Origin: Zizania palustris
Lineage: Eukaryota > Streptophyta > Magnoliopsida > Poales > Poaceae
DNA length: 64,000 nt
Assembly: GCA_019279435.1 (NCBI GenBank)
Contig: JAAALK010000287.1
Span: 23,932,162-23,996,161, forward strand
Direction: 5' to 3'
Of this stretch, positions 1 through 12,559 are shown piece after piece. A program made the translations under genes and the position numbers. Position 1 is the first letter of the stretch; each line of letters begins with the position of its first letter. A model generated the notes under the pieces. That model did not search any database. It saw nothing but the letters and a program-made list of their open reading frames with translations, and was not told the DNA's origin.

Positions 1-5
1 TTTAG

Positions 6-100
6 ATGGAAATTGAGAATTTACTTTTCTAACCCACGTTATTGATTTATGTAAATTTCACATTTTGTTGAGATTTATTAAATAAATTCTTAATTTCCAT
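6..100. repeat. Small palindromic element upstream of SAICAR synthetase (copy 1)
   Basis: An 18-bp inverted repeat with one mismatch (6-23 against 83-100) encloses ~60 bp of AT-rich DNA. It looks like a short MITE or a foldback in the promoter, ending only a few bases before the TATA box. No target duplication was established. Confidence 0.5.
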
Positions 101-103
101 GTG

Positions 104-110
104 TATATAA
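104..110 (+). promoter_or_regulatory. TATA box of SAICAR synthetase gene (copy 1)
   Basis: TATATAA at 104-110. A start site ~30 bp downstream (about 135-140) would give a leader of ~110 nt to the ATG at 250. The upstream ATG at 140 would have almost no leader and is out of frame in this copy. This supports the start at 250. Confidence 0.5.
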
Positions 111-249
111 TCAAATTTCCCTCAACAATATCCCGACCAATGCAAAACCCCTCGCCCCACTGCCGCAGCGGCGGCATCGCCCAGTAAAAACCAGCCGCCG
201 CAAAAGCCCCAGCGGCCCAGCCCCAGCCTCCCGTCGCCGCTCTCTTCCC

Positions 250-3200
250 ATGTCTCCCTCCGCGCCGCCGTCCGCCGTCCGCCTCTCGAGGCTGCCCAAA
301 GCTGTGCTGCCGACCTCCTCCTCACCCTCCACTCGCTTCCCCAACCTCTCCATGTCCACCTCGTCGTTTCCTCGTCCCCCACCCCTCGCCGCAACGGCCA
401 CGGCCGCCGGGAGCGGCGCTTCGCCCTCTCGCCTGGCGGCAGACCCGGGCCACCGCGACGACGTCCTCCTCGCCGCGCGAGGTGCCATGGTGAACTGCCT
501 CGGCGAGACCAACCTCCACCTCGCCGTCCCCGGGCTCCGCCTCGCCGCCAAGGGCAAGGTGAGCACATTGCCTGTTGTCCACTGTGGAGATTCTCGATTG
601 CCGTAGTGAATGATCCTCGTCGTTTTCGTTGAAGGTGAGGGACGTGTACGAGAGCGGGGAGCACCTGGTGCTGGTGACCACCGACCGGCAGAGCGCGTTC
701 GATCGCGTCCTTGCTTCCATACCTTTCAAGGGGCAGGTATGATACTATGATCCTTGAATGTTGTTATTGAAGAGTGCCAATGTTGATAAGCATATGCTCA
801 ATTTCCATGCCGATGCTATCGTGGCTAGATATTTTGGTGCTAGGTTGCTAGCATACAGCACTACCTGGGATGTTGCTTATTATACTGCTTTTGTTGTTTT
901 ATGCAACTGCAGTATTTGTTAGTAAGGTTCAAATTTTCAAGTGACAATCACCTGAGGATATGTAAAGCATTTGTTCCTAGTCATGTCTACAATTTTGCCA
1001 GTTGTTTATTATCCCGTGTGATGAAGTATTAGACTGTTGAAGGCTCAAAGATGACTATATCTGAATTAGGAACTATTTCTGTCATGATATATTGTTTTGA
1101 AGTGCTTTCATATGGATGTTTTCAGGTGCTCAATGAGACAAGCCTTTGGTGGTTCAATAGGACCCGCCATATCACACCAAATGCAGTAGTGTCTTCTCCT
1201 GATAAGAATGTGACAATTGCTAAAAGGTGTTCAGTTTTTCCAGTTGAATTTGTTGGTGAGACTTAAGGCTTTCTGCATTTACTGGTTTTTCTCCTACCAG
1301 CTTGCAATCATACCAGACAGAATCTTGTGGGTTGTATTGATCAGTTAGTTTTTTCTTCACTTTGTTTTTGTCATTCTTATGAATTTTTGCTTTCTGTGTT
1401 TTTTCAGTGAGGGGATATGTTACAGGAAGCACTGATACATCTTTGTGGACAGTTTATAGTAAGGGTGTGAGGAACTATTGTGGAAATGTTCTTCCTGATG
1501 GTATGCAGACCAATAATCATTCAATTTGAATTTATTTGGTTCTTATAATGAGTGCGCTCTTTTGTTCAGGTATGGTAAAGAATGAGAAATTGTCTGCGAA
1601 TATACTTACACCAACGACTAAAGCTGTAGATCATGATGTTCCTGTCACTCCTGAAGAGGTATTTACTTCTCTTTTTTTTTTAATTTTATGATAACACAAA
1701 TCTTAAGAGCCTAACTCTTTAATCACTCCACTAAAAACATTAGAATACATAGCGTGGGGATAAACAGATGCTCTTGGTAGTCTCACATTGGAATTACATA
1801 GGGTCCATGGTATATTTGGAAAAGGTGAGCGTTAAACAAAACTATTTGTTGTAGCCTGTCAATCTGGAGAGTCAAGAAAGTTACACTACTGAATTTGCTG
1901 ATTTGTTTGTCACTTGTCAGATATAGAAGTTTCTCGTTTGCTTGGAAGTCTAGCTATCACAGTTAGCAGGAATCTGGAGGTCTTTGAATTGAATGGTTCA
2001 TGGATCTCATTTTCCTTTTTATGAGCTATTTTATTTGCATTTTGTGCCTCTGTGAGGATTTCTAGCCTCTTTTAGCATGCAAAGACTGCTCTGTTGCTGC
2101 ATCAACTCCCTGTGCATTTATTTCTTCATTCAAAGAACTCCTTGCACTGTCATGGTATTTGCAGATTATCAACTCAGGACTAATGTCAAAGGAAGATTTC
2201 GATGAAGTAAGAAGCAAAGCCTTAAGCTTATTTGCATATGGGCAGGTAACTCATTCATATATCTTAATCTTCTATTGTGATTTCACTAGCAATGCTAAGA
2301 CCTGGAATATCTCAAATTCAGCCTTGAGCCTTTGATTTAAATCTATGCAGGAGGTGGCCTTAGAGAATGGACTAATTCTAGTCGACACAAAGTATGAGTT
2401 TGGAAAAACTGCTGATGGGACAATCATGTTGATTGATGAGGTTATATCTTACATGAGTTTATCCTTGCATATATTTTGTCTGCAAATTCAATGCTCTTTG
2501 GACTATGTATTATTTGACCTTAAGAAAATACCGTGCCTGATCTGAAACTTGTACAAGCTCACTGTTTTTTCTCTATAAATGTAAACATGCTTGTCATGAC
2601 ATCAGTTTATTGCATTATTGTCTTGAAACTGCCTTTACGTAAGTACATGCCTTTTTTACATTTGGCAAGCAGTTAAGCATTGGATCCTTATTCCAAATCA
2701 AGCTTTTTCGTTTTTGAACTGGACTACTGGTGCGTGTAGTGTACCTAGGGTTTGAGGTATCATTTGACCAGCTGGTTTCCATCGGCAGGCTAAGACTGGT
2801 TTTCCCAGGAACCAACCAAACTGTATAGTTTTCTTAGCAGTTTCCTGAGTGCATCTGTTTGATAATGTCTGAGATACATAATGATTGTTATAACTTCTGA
2901 GATATGTAACGATTATTTCTAACAGAACAACCTTTGTCCTCTTTCTGACAAGCAGGTACACACTCCTGACTCCAGCAGATATTGGATTGCTGATTCGTAT
3001 GAAGATAGATTCAATTCTACTCTTGAACCTGAAAATGTCGACAAGGTCGGCTAGACTGCTCTGAGCTTATACAAAGTTATACATGTGGCTATTTTCCATA
3101 ATGCAACTTGACACCTTAAAAAACTCAATTATTTGCAATGGAATTGCTCAAGAGGTGATTTTATTTTCACCAGGAGTTCTTAAGGCTGTGGTTCAAGAAC

Positions 3201-3720
3201 AATTGCAATCCATATGAAGATGCAGTATGCCACTTTCCTTAGCCACTTGTTGAAATATCAAATATGAATGCCCACAATATAATGTATTCCAGTTCCGTTG
3301 AGTGCGTGTTTATTTGTTACTTTAAAAACACAGGTTCTACCCGAAGCTCCAGAAGATCTAGTTTGTGAACTAGCTTGGCGGTATGTCTATTTCTACGAGT
3401 TTGTTCTAGTAATTCTCGCAGTTCAACCAACAGCTTTGTGTGCATTCCTATGTACATTAATCTGATGCAAGCATGGTATTCAGTTCTAGTTAAATGATAG
3501 TTTGTTTAAATACCCACCTCAGGTACATTTTCCTGTTTGAAACAATCACACATACAAAATTGGAGATCCCAGAAACACAGGTACATGAGGACTGCTTGTC
3601 TGTTTCCGTGCTTCCTGTCTAGCAGACAAACATATACTTGAGCTTTCTTTTGTTAAAATGCAGGAACCGATTCACCAAAGGATATCAAGGAATGTTGCAG
3701 AAGCCTTGCGGAATCTTTAG
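250..3720 (+). CDS. PUR7: SAICAR synthetase (phosphoribosylaminoimidazole-succinocarboxamide synthase), plastid-targeted; copy 1, intact
   Basis: Catalyses ATP-dependent joining of aspartate to CAIR to make SAICAR in de novo purine synthesis, which in plants occurs in plastids. Twelve exons: 250-558, 635-736, 1126-1255, 1408-1500, 1570-1658, 2165-2245, 2351-2440, 2956-3045, 3174-3224, 3334-3380, 3523-3580 and 3664-3720. All introns are GT-AG, and the joined frame is open for 398 residues, the usual plant length. The first ~95 residues are rich in Ser, Pro, Ala and Arg, as in a transit peptide. Family motifs seen: KGKVRDVY (101-108), TDRQSAFD (119-126), [12 protein letters not shown] (183-194), LTPTTK (224-229), DTKYEFG (280-286), then [10 protein letters not shown] (299-308). 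This is the only one of three copies with an uninterrupted frame. The start at 250 is chosen because the ATG at 140 is out of frame here. Confidence 0.93.
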
Positions 3721-4594
3721 TCCCAAACAATGGGAACTTTGGGAGGAAAACTCGGTTAATGCTAAGAATAAGAGGTGCACTTTGGTACCGACATTTCTAC
3801 TCATGATAATATTAACATGCTTTCATGCCCCATGTACTTCAACATGGCTGTTTGATGGGAGCAGGAATACGCGTATGCTTTACCATTAGGAATACGTGAA
3901 TATGTACCGTGAAGGCTCATTTGCCAATGTTATAAGTCGACGGTAAGTATTATGTGATGTTACTGCTTGTCGGTATACTGGACATTCACATCACATTCCT
4001 AATTCAATAATCACATGCACATAATACTTACCGTTAATTTTTTAAGTGGACATATTCACGTCGCATTTCTAATTCAATAACCTCGATCAGTGCTAGACTG
4101 ACGAGAGTGGTCCACTGGTCTCAATTTGTTCTCTAAGGGTTTTGTTTCGAGGAGTTGATTCAAAAAACCACTCAGAATACGTAGAAAATATTATTTTCAG
4201 CATCTCGATCCTGGGCCTATCTGGGGCGCTAGAAGATTAGAAATAGAAGCTCTAAATAGTTTAGATTTTGTACTTAGATTGTGAGAATTATTAGTTATAA
4301 ATCTGAAATGAACTAGAATCTAATCTAGAGTAGAAATATAGTTTCTCTAGTTTTTTTTATCAGCTTTATACTCATTGACTGTTTCTTCAAATCTGAATCT
4401 CCTTAAACATCAAATCTGAATCTCCTTAAACATCAAATCTGAATTTCCTTAAACAAATTATTTTTAGATTTTGTATCTATTAAGTTTCTAGAAATAATTT
4501 ATTTCTAAATTATGTAGCTATTAGTTATAGCTCCTGAACAGGTTGTCCCACGCCCACGCTGCACCGCCTAGGAGCCCTCGGGCAGAAGGAATAA
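3721..4594. other. 3' flank of SAICAR synthetase; no gene
   Basis: AT-rich DNA with the presumed 3' UTR. It contains a perfect 16-bp inverted repeat (3941-3956 against 4018-4033) and short direct repeats near 4390-4450 built on a motif like AAATCTGAATCTCCTTAAAC. I see no coding region here. Confidence 0.5.
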
Positions 4595-6490
4595 TGTAAC
4601 ATCCCAAATTTTCAAGGTAAAATAAAATGGGGGAAATATAATCTTTATAAAAGAATTATTAGTGAATAATGAAGGAGGTGAAAATGGCAAACAAATAAAA
4701 ACCATGATAAATAATTCAATATTTGAGTTGAGGGATTTATATTAAGTTCCTCAAGTCTAAATAATTTTCAGGATTTTTGCGGATAACATATAAAATATAA
4801 ATGAATTTTAGGAATTATTTTTAATTGAAAAATAATTTTAAATAGCTGTGGGCTACCCTCCTCCATTCTCTCTCCAAGCTTGGCCCATCTCACCTGTGCC
4901 CTCATTGACAAGTAGGGCCCACTTGTCAGTCCCCTTCCCCCTCTCTCATTGCCCCTCAGTCCCACTTGTCGGCACTGATCGCATCTCGTATTGCGCTTGC
5001 TGATCGCCCATCACTACCTGTCGGGTCCGTCTTCCCTGCGAGCCTGTCACCCCTAAATTGCTCCGTCCAAAACTCTAGCCACCCAAATCTTCCTTCGCTA
5101 GCCCCCTTTCGTCAAATTGGCCTCGGGATTGCGTTCCCCGTGATTTGGTGATCACCTTCCCTTAATTGCCGACGCGTTTTTTGTCCTGAGATCGCCGGAT
5201 CTGTGTGCATGGAAACTCCTCACCAAAAATTTGTAAACTCCCTCGGCTTGCCATCTATGTGCCTTCCATCTTTGCCACCGGCGACCACTACAGTATCCTG
5301 GTCTCCATTGAACTCTAGGCTACTCGAAATTGTCGAAGCCTTGCAATCTAGAGCGCCCTCACACCTTTTCCACGCCACCGCCTCAGCTCCAGCTCCAGTA
5401 GCCGCTCATCGTCGTTGAGATCGCCATCCGCCTCGCCATCGACTCCATTGTGACCGTCGTTGCCCTCTTCGACCTCGGCCACGCCTCCGATCGGGCTGAC
5501 GACCATCGTAACACCTCCGCCACCAGCAACCCGAGAACTCTCACTTCCCTCGCTCATTGTCGACCACGTTCGGTTGTCCCCAAGCATCAACTCTGGTACC
5601 ATGATGACTCCTATGCTATTATGTTTTCGTTTTTACACTTAGATTAGGCCTCTGACCATCGTCGTCGCCGCTACGCTCACCGTCACCGCTACGCTCACCG
5701 TCACCCACTGCTATCATTGGAGAAGACGGTAAAAACCCCGAGTCGTGTCGTGCGCGTGCTAGATTCGATCTAGATTATGGGATCTACATCGTGCGGTCCA
5801 GATTAGATCCAAGCATCGAGCGCTTAGATTCAGTCATACCTCTGTTGACCGGTATCAGGCAATCTAGGCCACCCATTTTCATTAAACCATCCCGCGTCAC
5901 CCGCATACATCCGATCGCAATCCAACGACTGAGATCGCTCCGGCGCACCGCATAGTACTTGGATTCACAGTGGACTGGCTCACGTGGATCAGGGCCAGTT
6001 TTAATTTAAAATAAAATCTAGAAATTGATTTAAACTTCTAAAATTCACAACTCCTTCAATTTAACTCCAAATTTCACCATTCAAATTTTAGAAAATTGTT
6101 TTTTATTCTCTACAACTGTGATATATTGTACTGTTTATTTTATTCATTTTAATTGTTTTTTCTTGATTTGCGTGCCTAGAAGATTACATCGCCGCCGAGG
6201 AGCTAGAGTATTTACCCAGAGATCCCTCTATCTCCATTTGTACAGGAAGGCAAGTCACAACCCTAATGTTGATCATATTGAGCCTATGTTTTAATTAAAT
6301 AATGCTTTAATGCTATAGGTTCAATATGATCAACATTGGAGTCGTGACTAAGGCCTAGAACTAAGGGAAGATACATTAGACCAAGAATAGAACAATAGGT
6401 AAATCTAGGCACCGGCATAGGCGCGTCATGTCATTGTTCGACTATCGCCCGACGCCTACATGAACATGGTCAATACTTGTCAGTTTCACA
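4595..6490. mobile_element. Probable solo LTR (gypsy-like), U0 copy
   Basis: Begins TGTAACATCCC and can be closed at ...TTTCACA, with AATAA on both sides (4590-4594, 6491-6495) as a possible 5-bp target duplication. TG...CA ends, ~1.9 kb length and no internal coding region suggest a solo LTR. The other two copies read CACAAAATAA at the right edge, which shifts the repeat by one base, so the duplication is not certain. Short ORFs inside are not credible genes. Confidence 0.42.
6254..6348. repeat. Long hairpin within the solo LTR (U0 copy)
   Basis: Two 34-nt arms (6254-6287, 6315-6348) pair with only a few mismatches around a 27-nt AT-rich loop. A central 16-17 nt run (ATGTTGATCATATTGA) is perfect. 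The same hairpin is at 28367-28461 and 50706-50800. It could fold in RNA; whether it is processed is unknown. Confidence 0.7.
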
Positions 6491-6889
6491 AATAAAAAAC
6501 TCTTTGTAATATAAAATTGATAAATTAGTAGTAATAATAAAATATTAAATATTTCTCATTAATAAGAAAATATTATTATAAAATGATAAGTCTTGACATT
6601 GAATAAATAAAATTTCTTTATTTGTGAATCGAGAATAAGTAAGAGATAGAAATAAAGTCTTTTTTTTGGAAGAGAGGTATCCCAACATTGGGGAGCCCTG
6701 CTTTACTAGAAAGCAAGAAAGGTCACAAAGTTACGCCGGGGATACCGACTTTACATACAAGATCACAAAACCCTCTCAACTAAGCTACCAAAGGACAACA
6801 GAGTTACTGCTCAAAAAACAGACAACACACACGAAACAGCCCCATTATCACAGCTAGAAACTGGAAGACAATAGAACTCAGATCAAACG

Positions 6890-7865
6890 CCATTTATCTG
6901 ATTTTGCACATCGCCTAGGTGGATGAGCGACTTAGCCTTGCACGCAAGTAAGCCTAGGCACCTTGAGATCTCCCCTTGAGTCGAGCTGGTACCAATTGTA
7001 GCCACTGTTAGATCATTCAGTTGATCCGCACGCTGTTGAGCCTTCACTTGTATAGGCACCCCATCCCGTTTAATTCGTGTGCTAAACCTTTGCGCCACTG
7101 GAGGGGCCTTCTTCCTGCCTCTTTCTTCTCTGGAACCACATCCCCCTCTGGCTTCTTGCGTTCAATCAGACCCAAACTAGGGAAATCAGTGGTAAAATTA
7201 ATCCTTGTGAGAGAGATGCAATTGCTGCAATTGACCATTGACTTTCCTCACAAAGTTTCTGATTGTCCATCTGTTTAGCAGTCGCGTTCGAATCCAGCAA
7301 ATCCATGAGACCCCCCTCCATCACTGAAACCTAAATCATCTCCATCAGAGATGTCTTCTATAAACTTAGGAATGTCAACTTTCCCCTCTTTGTGAGAAAA
7401 CATCTCCTCATCCATCAGCTCTCCACCATGCTTGGTATGTGAATCATCATTTGTCTTATCCCTCTCTTCTTACTATTTGCAGATTCATCAGATTCCTGAA
7501 TTTGTTACCCTTTTCTTTAACATCTTTAGGTTGCTGAGACAGCTGCTTCTTATCACCCCCCACTTGATACTCCCATCATCAGCATTGAAGGGGCTGTCAC
7601 TAGCCTCATCCAATTCAGGAACCCAAGTGATCGTGTATCCCACTTGATTGATATAGACCTCAGAATTATCTCCTATCTTTGTTGGATCCTTACAAGCAAT
7701 CTTAACCCTCACTAAACCAGATCTATACAAAGCATCCTTGTCCAATTCCAACGGTTTACCAGCTATAAAGTCTTTTGATAAAATTGAAGTGTTATAAATG
7801 AAGTATTTAGAAGTAGGAAGTAACTTTATACTGTATATTAATTTTATAAAAATACTGTTATCCAA
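6890..7865 (-). pseudogene. Decayed retroelement protein fragment (DUF4283/LINE ORF1-like), U0 copy
   Basis: The minus strand encodes, in broken frames, a peptide with AGKPLELDKDALYRSGLVRV followed by a charged low-complexity tail with KKRGRKKAP-like basic patches. The LDKD...LVRVKIAC pattern is typical of the segment after the RRM-like domain in plant LINE ORF1/DUF4283 proteins. No start, zinc knuckle or reverse transcriptase is present, so this is a C-terminal remnant. This copy has extra one-base losses relative to the other two, and all three share one frame break. Confidence 0.55.
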
Positions 7866-9093
7866 ATGTTAAATCCTAAGTTAAAAACTGTAGGTATTGT
7901 GAACGGATGTTAGTACTCCATCCGCTTAAAAATATAGTATATTTTAAAGTTTAAAATTTCTCCCGAGTATAACAATCTACTACTAAAAGATTATTTTTAA
8001 AGTATTCGTTGTGTCATTGGACATTATATCTATCACTTTACCTAATTACTTTTAGATATTGTATCTTTTTACATATATATTTAATACATATGTCTAAGCC
8101 TAAAAACATTATATTTTAGAACGAATCGAATAATATCAGATCAAATCAAACACATCTCCTCGTAAGATATGATAGTTGTTGAGGAGAAATAACTGTGTCC
8201 TAGCAAGACTTTGACAATAATAACAAGTATTTGGAAGCCCTTTTCTACGAGAGTGGGTTTGGGCTCGAAGCTGCTTGATATGCCAAGCCCCCTTCACTAT
8301 AGGGCTGCCCATGTTGAAATCACTCGGAGGTCACATCGAAATTATGGGCCTCTTTGTCTCTCGACAAAAACGTGCACTTTGACTTGTTCAAACAGAGTGT
8401 ATTAAATTATTCATATGTAATTTATATGTTTCATATTGTAATAGTTAGTTATGCGTAGGGGATAAACTAGTATTATCTTGTTGTTATCATCCTTATAAGA
8501 GTCTGTTTGGTAGAGCTCCAGATCCTAAAATCTATACTAAAGCTGGAGTAGAGCACTTGAAGCTAGCTAGACCCTACCACACCACTCTGGTTCATTTTTC
8601 TGGAGCATTCTCAGCGGGATCCACTCTTCAAGAAAAACGTTTGGATTGACTTCAGCTTCACATGATAAATAAGCTGAAGCTAGAACCTTGTCAAACACAT
8701 CATAAATACCCTCCTTTTTGAGAGGGGATCAAACTCTTGTACTATCAATCAATACAACTTATCTTATGTTGTAAGGCTGAGGTCTTAGTTTCAGAGGTCT
8801 TAAACGTTATTTGAACCCTTGTTGATATTTCAAGCCTTCGAGGTTCTATGCGCAAAATCTGTTCCATAGTTCTATATTACGCAAACAATATGGTTTTGAT
8901 TTGATTATATTCAACCAATACTGAAACGAAATACGTATCCAATACCCAGAAATACTAATTATACCGACTAAGAAAAAGCAAGTTCGAGACAATTTAAATG
9001 ATGACAGATGGTATGCGACTATGGCAAGGTGCCGCTTATTAGGGACGGGCTGGACGGCATGAACGGAGGATGTAAGTAGTTGCAGGAACGGGG
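7866..9093. other. Intergenic AT-rich DNA with a MITE-like segment
   Basis: No gene seen. Around 8497-8700 lies a segment that opens GTCTGTTTGGTAGAGCTCC and closes near TTGTCAAACACA, a layout common in short grass MITEs. The termini are only partly complementary and no target duplication was found. The last ~250 bp is the 3' flank of the vWA gene on the minus strand. Confidence 0.4.
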
Positions 9094-10671
9094 CTAGTTG
9101 GAGCTGGCAGCAGCGCTGCAGATCTTGTCGATGGCCTGCAAAGCCTGGATGGCCGACTTTATGTAGAAGGTCAGCTGCCCGGCCAGCGGCCCCAGCGGGT
9201 TCGCCGCCACCTCCTGCTTCAGGTCCGCCGCCGCCGACGGCAGCGGCGCCTCGGGGTCCTCGTCGAACTTCTTGGCCTGCTCCAGGTACGCGTCCATGCG
9301 AGGCGTCGCGAACAGCCGGACGGCCTCGGCGTCTCAACGGCGGCGAAGCGCTGCCTGTCGGGGAAGCGAGCGAGGAAATGGCGTAGGGGCGACCCTGCTT
9401 GTTGTAGAGCTCCTGCGTCTCCCATGAGCCGGAGCAGCTGCGCCAGCTCCTCCCGGAGCATGTCCACCATCGGGTTCGCCTGGTCAAGGATGTCCTCCAG
9501 CGCGTTCTGCGCGTCCACCAGCTGAACGCGCCCTGCTCCCAGCTATTCCCGTCTGCCATGCTCCTCGCCTCCCGGATCGACTCGGCGTGCTGCAGGCGAG
9601 CCATCTCCGTCTGCACCTCACTGTTTCTTCGGCGCCTCGGCCGGGTCGGGCGCGCTCCCGCTGCGCCCGATGACAACCGGGTCGGGGTGGAAAGCACGTC
9701 GTCCCCTGCAGGCTGTAGCTGAACTGGACCTCCACCACTAACGCGTCGTACCGGGATAACATCGTGCTGTCCACGAGTTCCAGGTACACCATCACCCGCC
9801 GGACCTCCGTGCTGTACAGCGTCCCGAACTGGACCGTCACGGAGGATCCGTTGCCGGCGCTGCTCTGAGGGTACGTCCCGGCGTCCACCCTTTTGATGGT
9901 GGCCTCGTCGTCGAACCTCGTGATGGTCAGCTCCAGGTCCTGTGCGATGATGGTCAGGAGGCCGCCCAGGAGCTGCGAGAATGGCGCCGTCAAGTTCACT
10001 CCGTCGGCCACGTAGTGGAACAACCCTTCCCTGCTCTTTTTCGCGACGGCCTCCAGGACGGCGGGGTCGTGGTCGGCGCCGAACCCGAAGGTGTGGATGG
10101 GCACGTTCCCGGGTGCATGCCTGGCGTCGCCGTCGTTCTGCTGCCCGTCGGACATGAGCAAGATGTTCACAGCTCGCCCGGCGGTGAGCCTGCGGCCTGC
10201 GGCGACGGCGAGGCCGGTCTCGAGGCCAGCCTTGATGTTGGTGCCGCCGTCGGCGACGAGACCGCCTACGAGGGCCTTGAGGTCGGCCTGGGCAGCCTCG
10301 GTGACGAAGCGCAGCGGGCAGAGGCGGGCGGCCCTGTTGGAGAAGGTGACGATAGAGAGGCGGTCTTCGTCGGTGAGCTTGCGGATGACGAAGAGCAGAG
10401 CGGCCTTCACCTTGTCGAGCTTGTCGCCGGCCATGCTGCCGCTGACGTCGAGGACGGCGATGAGGTCCAAGCCGGCACGGGAGACGGCGGAGGAGACTCC
10501 CTTGAGCTCGAGCAGAACCTCCTGCTCGTTGGGGGCGAGAGGCGCCTCTTTGTTGTGGTACTTGGTCAGCTGCACCTGCCCCACCGGCACGCCGGTGATC
10601 CCCGGCAGCCTGGACGGCCCGCCGTTGTTGTTCGACGCCGGATGACTCTGCTCGTCGTCGTTGAACGACAT
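9094..10671 (-). pseudogene. vWA-domain protein gene, U0 copy, frameshifted
   Basis: Same gene as 31222-32805 and 53562-55145. The first two thirds (10671 down to about 9700) reads as vWA domain with the MIDAS residues present. A small change near 10120 alters a few residues, and then several one-base indels between 9720 and 9300 break the frame repeatedly. The final stretch returns to the proper C-terminus (9297-9094). Because both sister copies are clean, the breaks are more likely sequencing error than true decay, but on this sequence it encodes no full protein. Confidence 0.85.
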
Positions 10672-12065
10672 CTTAAACAATTTGCTCTAGCAAGCTAGCT
10701 AGCTAGGCTTGTGCTTATTTGCTTTCTCGCTCGCACTGCCATCAGCGTCGCTCGAGCACACCTATATACACACACAGACACACTTACACACGAAATGAGA
10801 CCCCCCGCACGCAGTCGAGAGAATCAACTCCACGAAGAGGAGGAAGTCAACCCTAGTACCGTCCGATTTTGATCAGATAAGTATTGGAGGAGGTTTTAGA
10901 GGTGGGCTCCATATGAAATAGGGTCTACTTTCATAGTGTTGGAGGACTTCGTATCATCGGATCCGTGCCAAACGACACTAGAGTAGCTGCTTCCCTTACA
11001 CACATGCGTGTTGCCTCGTTCTCAGCTCGCTGGAATTCACTTAGCTGACTTATTTTGGCTTGGTCACGTAATATTGTCCAAAACCGATCAGTTTTAAAAA
11101 TTCAAAAAAATATAAACAATATAACAATGTAGAAAAAATAAAATTATATGAAAAAGAAAAATGTAAGAATATAAAAAATATACAATGATAACAAATTTTG
11201 GTATGAAATTTATTGTTTTCTTGTAAATTGAATGTTAGAGCATATAAGCTTTGGTCTATTTTTATGAAAAACAAAACACAATTATGTTTACAGCATGGTG
11301 CATTGGTCTGGACCAATTTTTTTACCGATCTATTTTATTCGAAACTCTGTAAAATTAAGTATTTCTAAAACAGTTTTTATCATAAATAGTCATAAATCAC
11401 CTCGTTATAATTATATAGGCTTACCATTTACCAATTACCATACCAGCCGGAACAGCATCATCTGACGTTGGTGTGATTTCCCTCCTATCCTTCTTGTTTA
11501 GCACAAGATTTTCCAAGAAAAATTGTTTAGATTAGTATTCCCATACATCCAAAAAACAAAAAACTTTTAAAGAGAACGAGCAAGAAATAATATCCTGATA
11601 AGAAACCAGCTTTATACAATATAAATGAAGCAAATAAGGGATTGAGAGAGAAAGAGAAAAGATATTGATGGGTATAAATTTATTTTTATAAAACTATCAA
11701 TTAGGGAGATATCAGTTATGTCTAAAGAAAAAGAGAGATTAAGATACATAGACACTATGATCTGAACTACTGTTTTATGATTATAAAAGGGCCAAATTTT
11801 TCCATGTCATTATAATTTTTACGGTTTTGAAATATGCTATCGGCGTGTCACTGACAGATGGGACCTACCACAGTCACTGACAGTTGCATTTTTCAAATTA
11901 CAGAAGATTGTAATGACATGTTTACAAAATTCCTTATAAAAAACGGCTACACTAAAAAAACAATGAAACTAAATAAAAACAATAGATTGGCAAGTCAGTA
12001 CTCTATGAAATTATATCTTTTAATCCATTTGTAAAATTTGTTTATAATCAAGTATTAAATTAATT
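10672..12065. other. Upstream region of vWA gene and AT-rich intergenic DNA (U0)
   Basis: Holds the vWA gene promoter (an ACCTATATACAC stretch near 10759-10770 on the plus strand, reading as a TATA box on the minus strand) and then AT-rich DNA to 12065. No coding region is credible here. Confidence 0.5.
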
Positions 12066-12510
12066 GTGACAGAAAAATACGTTTCCCTGTCGGTTCAAGC
12101 CCACAGGATACTGAGTCCTATTTCCTGTTTGTTTCATTTAAGCCGACAGGAAAATTCGGGCTAAATCCTGATGGTAGCGTCCAGGAAAAACGTCCACATC
12201 CGACACGGAAAAAGATCCAGCCTGTCAGAAAAATGTTTTTACTGACGATAAAAATGAATTTTCCTGTCTACATAACTTTACAGAGATAGAAATCTAAATC
12301 AAAAAACAACGCTAAAATTTCCTGTCGGGGGAAAACCGTCAAAAAATGTTCTCACTGACAGCGAAATAGATTAGCCGTCAGGGAAATAAAATTTCCTTGT
12401 CGCTCCATCCCTGGCGGGTATTTACTGTGAAACACCGTCAGGAAAATTGCTATGGCTTTTCCTGTCGATTTTTATTTTTATGACGTTTCCGTGCCCACAG
12501 GGAAATTAAG
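12066..12510. mobile_element. CACTA-like subterminal repeat array (remnant), U0 copy
   Basis: A dense series of related motifs in both orientations (TTTCCTGTCGG, CCGACAGGAAA, CCGTCAGGAAA, CACTGACAG) over ~440 bp. Arrays like this flank the ends of CACTA transposons, where transposase binds. No CACTA terminus or target duplication was found, so it is called a remnant. Recurs at 34224-34670 and 56564-57010, and a short relative lies at 60536-60613. Confidence 0.4.
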
Positions 12511-12559
12511 CTTCTACGGAGTCTTAAAATATTTCGATTCTTCTCGATCGATCGTGATT

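Noticed and set aside
111..729. Long minus-strand and alternative-frame ORFs over the first exon of SAICAR synthetase (repeated in all copies)
   Set aside because: They are Arg/Gly/Ala-rich shadows of a GC-rich coding exon and its flank. The plus-strand frame alone splices to a known enzyme.
4966..5650. Several 60-85 codon ORFs within the solo LTR
   Set aside because: They are short, in several frames and differ between copies through indels, with no domain. They lie inside a probable LTR.
250..10671. SAICAR synthetase and vWA gene as a metabolic gene cluster
   Set aside because: Two unrelated genes several kb apart on opposite strands, separated by transposon debris. Nothing in the sequence links their functions.
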